A DNA stretch of 64,000 nt from VGTK01 sp046327915 (GTDB lineage: Bacteria > Desulfobacterota > Binatia > UBA12015): positions 23,819 through 87,818 of the forward strand of contig JAXLXO010000029.1 in NCBI GenBank assembly GCA_046327915.1, given 5' to 3'. The translations under genes and the position numbers were made by a program. Positions 26,105 to 34,836 of this stretch are shown one piece after another; within the stretch, counting starts at the first letter, position 1; each line of letters starts with the position of its first letter. The notes beneath the pieces are model-generated. The model had not been told where the DNA came from. It did no database searches and was given only the letters and a program-made list of their open reading frames with translations.

Positions 26105-26568
26105 GGGGCAGCTCCTTCCGCAGGACCACGGAGCGTCGCGTGGCCGGGGGGACACGGGACGGCGCTTCGATCGCGTCGTGCGAGGGCCCTCGGGTCGCCG
26201 GTTGATGCAGGATGCATCGCTCCGGGGGCCGAATCACGGGAGCCGAGCGCGTGCGGCCGGCGGAGTTCCGTCCCTCTAGCCTGTGCGGGGCGGCCTGTCG
26301 AGGCTTGTCTGTGTTTGACGACGGGCCCCCCGGGGCCCCCGGACCCCCGCCCGAGGCTCCTGATTTTGCTGCTGTACTGCCGTTCCGTCCCGTGCTACGG
26401 GGCGGTTTGGTTGGTTTGTCGAACGAGTCGCATGCGGACGGCGCAGTTCCTGCCCGGACGAGTTGCTTGATCGTCCATCCTGCCTTTCGCAGACCCGAAA
26501 GGGTCGATCGTCCAACACGGCCCCGGAGATCGGGGCCAGAATCCAGCAGGATTCAGGGAGTAGGAACC
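26105..26568. other. 464-bp divergent intergenic region, GC-rich palindromes then structured leader
   Basis: No coding sequence is supported here. The left part is plain; 26323-26338 holds the dense GGGCCC/GGGCCC palindrome in a run of G and C. An AT-richer stretch (26361-26420) may include promoter elements for the RNA-binding-protein gene, but no clear -35/-10 pair is seen. The last 80 bases carry the two hairpins listed separately. Confidence 0.5.
26492..26537 (+). promoter_or_regulatory. Two perfect stem-loops in the leader of the RRM gene
   Basis: Stem 1 is GACCC-GAAA-GGGTC (26492-26505), with a GNRA tetraloop. Stem 2 is GGCCCCG-GAGAT-CGGGGCC (26519-26537). They end 31 bases before ATG 26569, and the ribosome site GGGAG/AGGAA follows. 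Stable leader hairpins before an RNA-binding protein suggest temperature-responsive or autogenous control; stem 2 without a T run is not a convincing terminator. Confidence 0.45.
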
Positions 26569-26889
26569 ATGGCCAAGAAGATCTACGTGGGCAATCTCGC
26601 CTTCAGCGTCGATTCGCAGGGACTCGAGCAGATGTTCGCGCCCTACGGCACCGTCGAGAGCGCCAGCATCGTCACCGACCGCGACAGCGGCCGCAGCCGG
26701 GGCTTCGGCTTCGTCGAGATGGCCAGCGCCGACGAGGCGCAGGCCGCGATCGAGGCGCTCAACGGCTCGCAGCAGGGCGGCCGCGCCCTGACCGTCAACG
26801 AGGCCAAGCCGCGCGAGGACCGTGGCGGCGGCGGCGGTGGCGGCCGTGGCGGGTTCGGCGGCGGCGGCGGCCGTCCGCGCCGCTACTAG
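26569..26889 (+). CDS. Glycine-rich RRM RNA-binding protein
   Basis: The 106-residue protein is one RNA-recognition motif plus a short tail. RNP2 is IYVGNL (5-10) and RNP1 is RGFGFVEM (44-51), with the usual aromatic residues for base stacking. Residues 84-106 are an Arg/Gly-rich tail (GGGGGGGRGGFGGGGGR). Bacterial proteins of this type, best known from cyanobacteria, bind single-stranded RNA and are often cold-induced. The start is set by family-typical MAKKIYVGNL; the structured leader suggests post-transcriptional regulation. Confidence 0.95.
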   Translation: MAKKIYVGNLAFSVDSQGLEQMFAPYGTVESASIVTDRDSGRSRGFGFVEMASADEAQAAIEALNGSQQGGRALTVNEAKPREDRGGGGGGGRGGFGGGGGRPRRY

Positions 26890-26952
26890 TCGGTATGCGG
26901 CGCCGCGCGGAACCAGGGTCCGCGCGGCGCCGCCGCTTCGTTCGCGCGCTCC

Positions 26953-27804
26953 ATGACCGTACCCGATCCACCCCCGGCCGCCGCGGTGTCCCGGTCGCGC
27001 CGCAAGCGCGGACCCGTCGCGCGCTTCTTCCGGACGAACGTCCGGCCGATCTTCTCGAAGCGGCTGTCGCGCGCCGCGGCCGTGGTCATCCCCGTTCTCT
27101 ACCTCTGGTACATGCGCTTCGTCTGGGCGACGAGCCGCCTGTCGGGGCAGGAGAACTTCGTCCTCAACGCCATCTCGGCCGAGCGTGACGGAGCCGTGGC
27201 ACTGCTCTGGCACGAGGAAGTGTCGACGGTCGCCTTCGCCTACCCGTACATCGGGATCCGGGGGCACACGCTGGCGAGCGTCGGGGACTCGGGCGAGCTG
27301 ATCTCGCGCATGCTGACGCTCTGCGGCTACGTCGTGTTTCGCGGTGGCTCGAGCACCAGCCGGGCGCGGCGCCGCAGCGGCGTGCTCGAGGCCATGATCG
27401 CGCACATGCGCGAGAACCACGACGTGATCTACGGGCTCACCGTCGACGGCTCGAAGGGCCCGCGCTACCGCATGAAGACCGGCGGCATCGTGATCGCGCG
27501 CGAGTGCGGCAAGCCGATCGCGCTGGTCCGCACCTGGTACAAGCGCTGCCTGCGCCTCAACACCTGGGACCGGATGGCGATCCCGCTGCCGTTCAACGAG
27601 ATCCGCTACTACCTGCGCGGGCCGTACTACGTCCCCGAGGACGCGAACACCGCCGAGGGTCTGGCGCGCTTCCGCCTGCAGCTGGAGAACGACCTCATCG
27701 ACATCGCGGCGCAGAGCTATCGCGACGCGGGCCATCCGATCCCCGAGGCGCTGGTCAAGCGCAGCGCCGACGAGAACGACGAGATCGATCCCGAGCACGC
27801 CTGA
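26953..27804 (+). CDS. DUF374 lysophospholipid acyltransferase-like protein
   Basis: The 283-residue protein has a basic N-terminus and one hydrophobic anchor (AAAVVIPVLYLWYMRFVWA, about 40-58). The DUF374 core follows: LWHEEVSTVAFAYPYIG with the acyltransferase-like His, ASVGDSGELISRMLTLCGYV, FRGGSS, YGLTVDGSKGPRYRMKTGGI and LVRTWY. The family is related to membrane acyltransferases and is often placed with lipid A/LPS genes; the acyl acceptor is unknown. It lies 63 bp after the RRM gene. Confidence 0.85.
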   Translation: MTVPDPPPAAAVSRSRRKRGPVARFFRTNVRPIFSKRLSRAAAVVIPVLYLWYMRFVWATSRLSGQENFVLNAISAERDGAVALLWHEEVSTVAFAYPYIGIRGHTLASVGDSGELISRMLTLCGYVVFRGGSSTSRARRRSGVLEAMIAHMRENHDVIYGLTVDGSKGPRYRMKTGGIVIARECGKPIALVRTWYKRCLRLNTWDRMAIPLPFNEIRYYLRGPYYVPEDANTAEGLARFRLQLENDLIDIAAQSYRDAGHPIPEALVKRSADENDEIDPEHA

Positions 27805-27957
27805 CGCGCCGCGTATGGAAGGACTTGCAAGGCCCGGGCGCAACTCGTGCTCCGCGCGTTCGGCCGAGCTGCCGCGAGGCCGCGTGAAGCGTGCGCCCGC
27901 TGCGAGTCCGAGGGGGCACGTGCCTTGCTCCACCTCCGACGCAAAAGGAGGTGCAGC

Positions 27958-28032
27958 ATGTACTACGGCTACGGACTCGGCGGCATCGTTCTGCTCGTGA
28001 TTCTCATTCTGCTCCTGACCGGACGCCTCTGA
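27958..28032 (+). CDS. 24-residue hydrophobic membrane peptide
   Basis: ATG 27958 follows a near-consensus ribosome site AAAAGGAGG with ideal spacing. The peptide starts MYYGYGLGG, continues with a hydrophobic helix IVLLVILILLL and ends TGRL. It resembles the C-terminal half of DUF3309-type small membrane proteins (GYG-LG-hydrophobic-GR-L). It is probably a single-span inner-membrane peptide of unknown role. The strong ribosome site is the main evidence that it is translated. Confidence 0.65.
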   Translation: MYYGYGLGGIVLLVILILLLTGRL

Positions 28033-28191
28033 CGCCCGCGTCGGCGACGGGGCGGTCGGGCCGGTGACCTCGAGGCGCCGGCGCGACTCTGAGCCGCGCG
28101 CGCGACGCGATTCCCCTGCTTGCGGAGCGCTCCTCCTCCGGTCTACGGTCGATCGCTTGATCCCCGTCCAACGACCCAGGAGGAAGAACCC

Positions 28192-29097
28192 GTGAGCAGG
28201 TATCTCGAAGGCAAGGCGATCGCCGTCACCGGCGCGGGCCGCGGCATCGGACGCGCGGTCGCGCTCGCATGCGCCGAGGCCGGCGCCAACGTCGTCGTCA
28301 ACGACTACGGCGTGTCGATCGACGGCAAGGAGCCGACCAGCGCGGTCGCCGAAGAGGTCGTCGCGGAGATCAAGAAGATCGGCGGCAAGGCCGTCGCGAA
28401 CGCGAACTCGGTCGCCGAGATGGCCGGCGGCGCCAGCATCGTCAAGAGCGCAATCGACGCCTTCGGCCGGATCGACGGCGTGGTCTGCGTCGCCGGCATC
28501 CTGCGCGAGCGCATGCTCTTCAACATGGGCGAGGAGGACTGGGATCCGGTCATCGCGACGCACCTGAAGGGCACGTTCACCGTGTTCCGCGCGGCGGCCG
28601 CGGCGATGCGCGAGCAGAAGAGCGGCACGCTGATCGGCTTCACCTCGGGCGCGTACGCGGGCTCGGTCGCGCAGGCGAACTACGCGTCGGCGAAGGGCGG
28701 CATCGTGTCGCTGGTGCGCAGCGCCGCTGCCGGCATGCACCGCTACGGCGTGACCGCGAACTGCATCGCGCCGGTCGCGCGCACGCGCATGAGCGCCAAC
28801 GTGCCGATGGAGATCGGCGGCATCGGCGACGCGGAAGACGTCGCACCGATGGTCGTCTACCTGCTGAGCGACAAGGCGCGGCAGATCACCGGCCAGGTCT
28901 ACACCGTGTCGGGCGGCAAGATCGCGGTGTGGAACCAGCCGGTCGAGGCGCGCGCGATGTTCAAGGAAGGCCGCTGGACTCCCGAGGAGATCGAGGCGCG
29001 CCTGCCGGGCTCGGTCGGCGTCGAGCGCATGGGCCTGATCGACCGCCTCGAGGCGATGCGCGTCGCGGCGGCGAAGGGCGAGAAGCCGAACTCCTGA
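28192..29097 (+). CDS. SDR family oxidoreductase (HSD17B4/hydroxyacyl-CoA dehydrogenase-like)
   Basis: The 301-residue classical short-chain dehydrogenase has the cofactor loop TGAGRGIGRAVALACAEAGA, the adenine-side VNDYG, a modified NAG-like VCVAGILRERMLFNM, active-site Ser in IGFTSGAYAGSVAQ and the Y-x3-K pair in NYASAKGGI. The sequence and its roughly 60-residue C-terminal extension resemble the dehydrogenase module of peroxisomal multifunctional enzyme-type proteins that oxidise 3-hydroxyacyl-CoA. GTG 28192 follows AGGAGGAAG. The substrate is inferred from family likeness only. Confidence 0.85.
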   Translation: MSRYLEGKAIAVTGAGRGIGRAVALACAEAGANVVVNDYGVSIDGKEPTSAVAEEVVAEIKKIGGKAVANANSVAEMAGGASIVKSAIDAFGRIDGVVCVAGILRERMLFNMGEEDWDPVIATHLKGTFTVFRAAAAAMREQKSGTLIGFTSGAYAGSVAQANYASAKGGIVSLVRSAAAGMHRYGVTANCIAPVARTRMSANVPMEIGGIGDAEDVAPMVVYLLSDKARQITGQVYTVSGGKIAVWNQPVEARAMFKEGRWTPEEIEARLPGSVGVERMGLIDRLEAMRVAAAKGEKPNS

Positions 29098-29103
29098 TCG
29101 ACG

Positions 29104-29147
29104 GCGGCGGGTGCGGACGCGGCGTCGCCGACGTTCGCACCCGCCGC
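29104..29147. terminator. Long hairpin between convergent genes
   Basis: GCGGCGGGTGCG (29104-29115) pairs perfectly with CGCACCCGCCGC (29136-29147). The 20-base loop itself contains GACGC/GCGTC. It lies between the SDR stop and the convergent sulfotransferase stop; a pyrimidine-rich CTCTTTCTC follows on the plus strand. Confidence 0.6.
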
Positions 29148-29151
29148 GCGA

Positions 29152-30099
29152 TCAGCTCTTTCTCGGGACGCCGCGCAGCCGCCGTCCCGCTGCCTTGACG
29201 GCGCGCAGATTCCACAGCGACGGCCGCGGCGGCTCGGGATCCGACGTCAAGTAGCCGAGCGCCAGCAGCAGCGGCTTCTCGATCTCGATCACGTCCGCCA
29301 GCGCGCGCGACGCCTGCAGCCGGTGCTTGCCGATCGACGTCGCGCGCACCGAGGGCGCGAGGCGCTCGATGGCGTCGTCGGCCGACGGCGCGCCCGCGAA
29401 GCGCAGCACGCGCGCCGCGGTCGCCGCGAAGTCGCGGCACAGGTCCTCGTAGCGGACCTCGAGGCAGCGCTCGCGCAGCATCGCCCCGTACGTGCGTCCG
29501 ACGCGCACGCTGTTCATCCAGTGCTGCGCGTTGAACACGTGCGCGCGGCGCCGGTACCAGCCCGGGTCGAGCGGCATGCCGCGGAACGTCCGCATCCGGT
29601 CGCTGTCGAAGTACGCCTTGCGCCAGAAGGCGTCGGTCGGGCCCTTGTGATCGCAGAACGCGACGTCGCGTCCGTCGCGCACGAGGTGCACGAAGCGTGC
29701 GTTCGGGAACAGCCAGTCGAGCACCGGCAGCGCGTACACGCTCTCGCAGAGCTTCCAGCCCCACGGCGCGCCGCTCGTGCCGTCGTACCCGACGAGGTGC
29801 CGGGAAAAGGCCGCGCGGATCAGCGGTTCGAGCGTTGGGTCGGGCTCGTTCGCCGGATCCCACAGCGGCGCGTAGTCGGGGTAGTGGCGGCGCACCAGCG
29901 CGTCCACGACGTCGAGCACGGGCAGGGCGTCGCGCGACTCGTTCTGCTCCGCACCCATGAAGACGCCGGCCGTGTCGAGCAGCTCGGCGAGCAGCCGGCT
30001 CCCCGAGTGCGACTTGTTGAACACGACGACGGGCGGCGCGAGCCGCGCGAGCTCCTCGCGCAGCGTGGCCAGCACTGGTGCGTGTGCGTCCGTTCGCAT
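29152..30099 (-). CDS. Sulfotransferase family protein
   Basis: The 315-residue PAPS-dependent sulfotransferase-like protein has the N-terminal VVVFNKSHSGSRLLAELLDTAG, a 5'-phosphosulfate-binding loop, near residue 24. The central NARFVHLVRDGRDVAFCDHKG is the 3'-phosphate-binding motif, and LEVRYEDLCRDF follows. The rest is helical, ending in a basic tail. It is placed beside the LPS core cluster and divergent from its first gene, so sulfation of a surface glycan or lipid is plausible. ATG 30099 is chosen because upstream in-frame codons are antisense to the neighbouring gene. Confidence 0.85.
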   Translation of the reverse strand: MRTDAHAPVLATLREELARLAPPVVVFNKSHSGSRLLAELLDTAGVFMGAEQNESRDALPVLDVVDALVRRHYPDYAPLWDPANEPDPTLEPLIRAAFSRHLVGYDGTSGAPWGWKLCESVYALPVLDWLFPNARFVHLVRDGRDVAFCDHKGPTDAFWRKAYFDSDRMRTFRGMPLDPGWYRRRAHVFNAQHWMNSVRVGRTYGAMLRERCLEVRYEDLCRDFAATAARVLRFAGAPSADDAIERLAPSVRATSIGKHRLQASRALADVIEIEKPLLLALGYLTSDPEPPRPSLWNLRAVKAAGRRLRGVPRKS

Positions 30100-30194
30100 G
30101 GGATCGATCGCGCGGCGGGAGCATAGCCGCTCTCGTGGCGGCTCCCAAGGCGTACCGCGTGACCCCCTCCGGGAGGTCGTGTAGTCGTGCCCGC

Positions 30195-31529
30195 ATGAGC
30201 GACGACGGGACGCGACCGCCGACGGCGCCGCCCGGGATTGCCGCGCGGGCGGATCTCCTGGCGCAGCCCGCGCACGTCGCCGCCGGACCGTCGTGGCTGC
30301 TCGCCCGCGCCGGCGCGCTCGGACAGCGCGCGCGCTCGTCGGTCTGGGTGCACGGCGAGACGCCGGCCCAGTTCGACGAGGCACTCCGCCTGCTGCGCGA
30401 GATCATGCGCGAGCGACCGCACGTGCGGCTGGTGCTCACGTCCGCGGACCCGGCGACGGTGGCCCATCTGCAGCGCTCCTTCCCCGACGACTTCGCCGGT
30501 GCGGCGCCGTGGAACGCGGGCGGCGCGGTGCGGCGCTTCTTCGCGCGCGTCAATCCGCGCGTGCTCGTCCTGCTCGACGACGGACGCTCGCTGGGCGAGC
30601 GTACGGTCGACGAGACCATCGCGCGGGAGCTGCCGCTCGTCGTGGTCGCGCGAGGCGCCGAGACGGAACGGGTGGCGCACGTCGAGCGCGCGCTGCGCGC
30701 GTCCGGCCGGCGCGGCCGCCGCGTGCTGCTCGCCGACGCCTCGGCCGCATCCGCGCTGCGCGCCGCGGCGGCGCTGCGCGACCTGCTGCCCGCGTCGCCG
30801 CCGCTGCCGCGCGTCGCGCAGGCGTGGCGCGTGCCGAGCATCCGCGATCGCATCGGCAGGAGCCGCCCCTGGGCCGCGGCCGCGACGCTGTTTTCCGCAC
30901 GGCGCATCGACGACGCGGACGCGCTGCGCGCGCGGCTCGGCCGTCCTCGCTCCGTGCTCGTGCTCGGCAACGGACCGTCGTCGGAGGATCCACCGCTCGC
31001 GGACCACCCGTGCGACTGCGTGATCCGCGTCAACTGGCGCTGGCAGAAGCGCGGTCTCTTCACGCAGCCGCAGATCGTGTTCGCCGGTGATCCCGGCACG
31101 ATGACGCGCATCGACGGCGCGATCTTCGGCTTCTGGAACGTCGGGCTCGAGCGCGCCATGCTGCTGCGGCGTCTCGCGACGCGCGGCCCGCGGCCGGTCG
31201 AGTTCGTGACCATGGAGCGGATGTCGTCCGTCATCCGCGACGTCGAGTGGCCGGCGCGCCCGACCAACGGCGCGCTCGCGGTGCTGCTCGCCACGTTGCT
31301 CGCGCCCGAGCGCATCGTGGTGGCCGGCATCGACCTGTTCCGGCACCCGGACGGCCGCTATCCCGGCGAGCCGCTGGCGCGCAACGACTACTCGCACGTG
31401 CACGAGATGGAGACCGACCTCGGCATCATGGAGCTCGCGCTGCGCGACTTCGACGGCGAGCTGGTCGTGCTGAGCGACATCCTGCGCGACGAGCTCGCGG
31501 CGCGCGGCGCCGAGGCCGAGGTCGGCTGA
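30195..31529 (+). CDS. Chimeric glycosyltransferase: WaaA N-terminal-like domain plus sialyltransferase (GT29)-like domain
   Basis: The 444-residue protein has no signal peptide or obvious membrane anchor. Residues about 48-185 resemble the N-terminal half of Kdo transferase WaaA (SSVWVHGETPAQFDEALRLL, RERPHVRLVLTSADP, AVRRFFARVNPRVLVLL, ELPLVVVARG). The WaaA donor-binding half is missing. Residues about 252-435 instead resemble a GT29 sialyltransferase: motif L-like SVLVLGNGPSS with VIRVN (254-280), motif S-like PTNGALAVLLATLLAPERIV (356-375), and HVHEMETD (401). It may transfer an acidic sugar onto the LPS core. It heads the glycan operon; the next gene starts at 31531. Confidence 0.65.
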   Translation: MSDDGTRPPTAPPGIAARADLLAQPAHVAAGPSWLLARAGALGQRARSSVWVHGETPAQFDEALRLLREIMRERPHVRLVLTSADPATVAHLQRSFPDDFAGAAPWNAGGAVRRFFARVNPRVLVLLDDGRSLGERTVDETIARELPLVVVARGAETERVAHVERALRASGRRGRRVLLADASAASALRAAAALRDLLPASPPLPRVAQAWRVPSIRDRIGRSRPWAAAATLFSARRIDDADALRARLGRPRSVLVLGNGPSSEDPPLADHPCDCVIRVNWRWQKRGLFTQPQIVFAGDPGTMTRIDGAIFGFWNVGLERAMLLRRLATRGPRPVEFVTMERMSSVIRDVEWPARPTNGALAVLLATLLAPERIVVAGIDLFRHPDGRYPGEPLARNDYSHVHEMETDLGIMELALRDFDGELVVLSDILRDELAARGAEAEVG

Positions 31530-31530
31530 C

Positions 31531-32613
31531 GTGTCCGGCGCCTGGCGCAGCGGGCAACCGTCACGGGGGCACGACGAGCCACCGCGCCGCATCCTCGCCG
31601 TCAAGCTCAGCTCGTTCGGCGACGTGGTGCACGTCACGCCGTGCCTGCGCGCGCTGCGCCATGCGTTCCCCGACGCCGACATCCGGGTCGCGATCGAGCG
31701 CCGATGGGCCGACGCGCTGCGCGCGCTGCCGTACGTCGACGGGCTGATCGAGGCGTCGTCGCGGACGCGCGTCACGCCGTCGTACCTGCTCGAGATCCGC
31801 CGCGCGCTCGCCGCGTCGCCGGGACGCTTCGACCTCGCGATCGACTTCCAGGGCACGCGCCGCAGCGCCGCGTGGATCTACGCGAGCGGCGCGCGCGTCA
31901 AGGCCGGCCGTGGCTGGCCGCGTCCGCTGTGGCGCGCGGCACTGCGACCCGACCTGTCGCGGCACGCGGTCGAGGTGTGCGCCGACGTCTGCGGACGCGT
32001 CGCGACGCGCGTGCACGACCCGTCACCCGAGCTGCACACGACGGCTGTCGACGAGGAGCGCGTCGCGCGGGTCCTCGACGAGGCCGGCGTGCCGCGCGAC
32101 GGCTTCGTTCTGCTGAACCCGTTCAGCCGCTGGGACTCGAAGGGCCTCGACGCCGCGACCGCGGCCGAGGTCGCGGCGCGCACCGCGAGCCTCGTCGGCG
32201 ATCGCGTGGTCGTGACGGGAGGTCCGGACGACGCGGTGCGTGCTGCGGACGTCGTGCGACGGTCATCCGCGTCCGCAGTCTCGCTCGCCGGGCGCTTCAC
32301 GCTCGCCGAGGCGCTCTGCCTCTTCCGCCGCGCACGCCTGATGATCACCTGCGACTCGGGGCCGATGCATGCCGCGGCGGCGCTCGGGACGCCCGTGGTC
32401 GCGCTGTTCGGGCCGACGCTGCCCGAGCGCACGGGCCCGTGGGGATCGGAGCACGTGGTTCTGCAGGCGGCGCGTCCGCCGGAGCATCACGCGTATCGCA
32501 GCGACGGCGCGCGGCGGTACATGTCGGCGCTCACGGTGGACGCGATCCTGGCCGGCCTCGAGCGCGCGCTCGCGCGCACCTCCGCGTCGCCGCGGCGGAG
32601 CGGGACCGCATGA
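31531..32613 (+). CDS. Glycosyltransferase family 9 (heptosyltransferase-like)
   Basis: The 360-residue GT9 protein is likely an ADP-heptose:LPS heptosyltransferase adding a core heptose in the cytoplasm. It has ILAVKLSSFGDVVHVTPCLR (acceptor-side N-terminal motif), DLAIDFQGTRRSAAW, and the donor site LLNPFSRWDSKGLD with VVVTGGPDD. LMITCDSGPMHAAAALGTPV and VALFGPTLPERTGPWG follow and resemble WaaC/WaaQ relatives. It starts at GTG 31531 just after the previous stop, and overlaps the next gene by 4 bases. Confidence 0.9.
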   Translation: MSGAWRSGQPSRGHDEPPRRILAVKLSSFGDVVHVTPCLRALRHAFPDADIRVAIERRWADALRALPYVDGLIEASSRTRVTPSYLLEIRRALAASPGRFDLAIDFQGTRRSAAWIYASGARVKAGRGWPRPLWRAALRPDLSRHAVEVCADVCGRVATRVHDPSPELHTTAVDEERVARVLDEAGVPRDGFVLLNPFSRWDSKGLDAATAAEVAARTASLVGDRVVVTGGPDDAVRAADVVRRSSASAVSLAGRFTLAEALCLFRRARLMITCDSGPMHAAAALGTPVVALFGPTLPERTGPWGSEHVVLQAARPPEHHAYRSDGARRYMSALTVDAILAGLERALARTSASPRRSGTA

Positions 32614-33665
32614 GCGTGCGCCGCATCGTGGTGTTCCTGCCGAACTGGATCGGGGACGCCGTGATGGCGACGCCGACCCTGCGCGCGCTGCGCCGTCGCC
32701 ACGGGAGCGGCACCGAGATCGTCGGCATCGCCCGCGCGCACGTGGAGGAGCTGCTGCGCGGCAGCGGGCTCGTCGACCGCGTCTGGCTCTACGCGCCGGA
32801 GCGGCGCGACTTCGCGCACCGGCCGCGCGGTCTCGTCTGGCGCTTGACGCGCGAGCGCGCCGACGTGTCGGTCCACCTGACGAACGATCTGATGTCGGCC
32901 TGCGTCGCGACGCTCGGCCGCGTGCCGACGCGCGCCGGCTACGCACGGAACCGACGCGGTCCGCTCCTGACGCACGCGCTCGCACCGCCGCACGACGGCC
33001 GCGCGTTCCTGCCGGTGTCGGCGCTCGACTACTACCTCGAGATCGCCCGTGCGCTCGGCTGCGCCGCGGAGACGCCGCGCCTCGAGCTCGCGACCACCGA
33101 CGCGGACGAGGCTGCCGCGGACGCGGCGTGGCGCGCGCTCGGCATCGACGCGCACGAGCCGGTACTGCTGCTCAACTCGAGCGGCGCCTTCGGCGCGGCG
33201 AAGCTCTGGCCCGACGAGCACTTCGCGGAGCTCGCGCGCCGCATCGCGACCGAGCTCGATCATACCGTCCTGCTGCTGTGCGGGCCGGAGGAGAGAGCGC
33301 GTGCCGCCGCGATCGCCGGGCGCGCGGCGCATCCGCGCGTCAAGAGCCTCGCGGAGCGCCCGCTCGGCATCGGCCTCACCAAGGCGTGCGTGCGCCGCGC
33401 GCGCGGCCTCGTCAGCACCGACAGCGGCCCGCGCCACGTCGGTGCCGCGTTCGGCATCCCGGTGGTCGCGATCTTCGGGCCGACCGATCCCGCGTGGAGC
33501 GATACACGGTACGTGGGCGAGGTGAAGGTCCGCCGCGACGTGCCGTGCGCCCCGTGCGGCGCGCGCATCTGCCCCGAGGGCCATCACGCGTGCATGCGCG
33601 AGCTCGACGTCGACACGGTGCTCGGCGCCGTGATGCGCGCGGTCGCGCCGGAGCGTGCGGCGTGA
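32610..33665 (+). CDS. waaF: Lipopolysaccharide heptosyltransferase II
   Basis: The 351-residue GT9 enzyme adds the second heptose of the LPS inner core. Typical WaaF features are the start IVVFLPNWIGDAVMATPTLR, NDLMSACVATL, LLLNSSGAFGAAKLWPDEHF, STDSGPRHVGAAFGIPVVAI, FGPTDPAWSDT, and the Cys-rich CAPCGARICPEGHHACM near residue 320, which is characteristic of WaaF. ATG 32610 overlaps the upstream stop codon as ATGA, and the stop overlaps the next GTG. Confidence 0.9.
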   Translation: MSVRRIVVFLPNWIGDAVMATPTLRALRRRHGSGTEIVGIARAHVEELLRGSGLVDRVWLYAPERRDFAHRPRGLVWRLTRERADVSVHLTNDLMSACVATLGRVPTRAGYARNRRGPLLTHALAPPHDGRAFLPVSALDYYLEIARALGCAAETPRLELATTDADEAAADAAWRALGIDAHEPVLLLNSSGAFGAAKLWPDEHFAELARRIATELDHTVLLLCGPEERARAAAIAGRAAHPRVKSLAERPLGIGLTKACVRRARGLVSTDSGPRHVGAAFGIPVVAIFGPTDPAWSDTRYVGEVKVRRDVPCAPCGARICPEGHHACMRELDVDTVLGAVMRAVAPERAA

Positions 33666-34828
33666 GGCTCGCGCTGGTGTGCGAGCGCTTCGCGCCCGAG
33701 TCCGGTGGTGCCGCGCAGTGGGGACGGCAGGTCGCGCGGCGTCTCGCGCAGCGCGGACACGACGTCACGGTGCTGACCTTCGCCGCACCGGGTGGCGACG
33801 GTCCGGGCGAGGACGGAATCGACGTGCGCCGCCTGCCGTGGCATCCGAGCCGTATCGCCCGCGCGCGTGCGATGGAGCGGCTGGTGCGCGAGGCGCGCGC
33901 CGACGTCGTGCACGACACCGGCGTCGGCTGGTCGTTCGACGTGTTCCACCCGCAGATGGGCGCGCGGCTCGCGAACTACCGCCGGGACATGGCGAGCCGG
34001 ACGCCGGGCGAGCGCCTGCGCGAGCGGCTGCGGCCGCGCCACTGGCGCTGGCTGCAGGAGCTGCGGCAGGTCGAGCGCCGTCAATTCGGGTGCCGCGACG
34101 CGCTCTTCGTCGCGGTGTCGTCGATGGTCGCGTCGTCGATGCGGGAGCTCTACGGCGTGCGGCCGGAGCGCATCCGGCTCGTGCTCAACGGCGTCGACAC
34201 CGCGCCGCCGCCGGCGCCGGAGCGCGCGGAGGCGCGCAGGGAGATCCGCGGCTATCTCGACGTCGCCGACGACGAGACGCTGTTCCTGTTCGCGGCGCAC
34301 AACGCGCGCCTGAAGGGCGTGCGGCCGCTCGTCGAGGCGATGCGCCTGCTGCGCGCGCGTCAGGCGCGCGTCCGGCTCGCGCTGATCGGCAGCGAGCCCG
34401 ACGCGGACCTCCGCCGCCGCATCGCCGACGCCGGTCTCCGCGGCACGGTCCTGCCGTGCGGCTTCGTCCCGGACGCGGCCGCGTACTACGCGGCGGCGGA
34501 CGCGGTGGTCCTGCCATCGTACCACGACGCGTGCAGCTTGACGGTGTTCGAGGCGTGCGCGTTCGGCCTGCCGGTGATCACCAGCCGCTACAACGGCGCG
34601 TCCGAGCACCTCACCGAAGGACGCGAGGGATTCGTCGTCGGCGAGCCGGACGACGTGCCGGCGCTCGCCGGGCACATGCACGCGCTGACCGACGCGGCGC
34701 TGCGGCAACGGATGTCGTCTGCGGCGATCGAGCTCGCGCGCCGTCACGACGTCGAGCGCAACGTGGACGCCCTCGAAGCGGTCCTGCGGGAGGCGGCCGA
34801 CGAGCGCCGTCGTCGCGCGAAGGGATGA
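33662..34828 (+). CDS. Glycosyltransferase family 4
   Basis: The 388-residue GT-B retaining transferase begins VRLALVCERFAPESGGAAQW (sugar-acceptor domain glycine-rich loop). The donor domain has NGVDT, FLFAAHNARLKGVRPLVEAM, LIGSEPDADLRRR, and the E-x7-E-like SYHDACSLTVFEACAFGLPV followed by SRYNGASEHLTEGREGFVV. It resembles WaaG-type core glucosyltransferases, and its position directly after waaF supports a role in LPS core assembly. GTG 33662 overlaps the previous stop. Confidence 0.9.
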   Translation: MRLALVCERFAPESGGAAQWGRQVARRLAQRGHDVTVLTFAAPGGDGPGEDGIDVRRLPWHPSRIARARAMERLVREARADVVHDTGVGWSFDVFHPQMGARLANYRRDMASRTPGERLRERLRPRHWRWLQELRQVERRQFGCRDALFVAVSSMVASSMRELYGVRPERIRLVLNGVDTAPPPAPERAEARREIRGYLDVADDETLFLFAAHNARLKGVRPLVEAMRLLRARQARVRLALIGSEPDADLRRRIADAGLRGTVLPCGFVPDAAAYYAAADAVVLPSYHDACSLTVFEACAFGLPVITSRYNGASEHLTEGREGFVVGEPDDVPALAGHMHALTDAALRQRMSSAAIELARRHDVERNVDALEAVLREAADERRRRAKG

Positions 34829-34836
34829 GAGGCAGC

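Noticed and set aside
26323..26338. Terminator from the GGGCCC palindrome
   Set aside because: It is far from any gene end and the loop is only four bases in a GC run.
26821..26878. GGC-rich repeat
   Set aside because: It codes the glycine-rich tail of the RRM protein and needs no other explanation.
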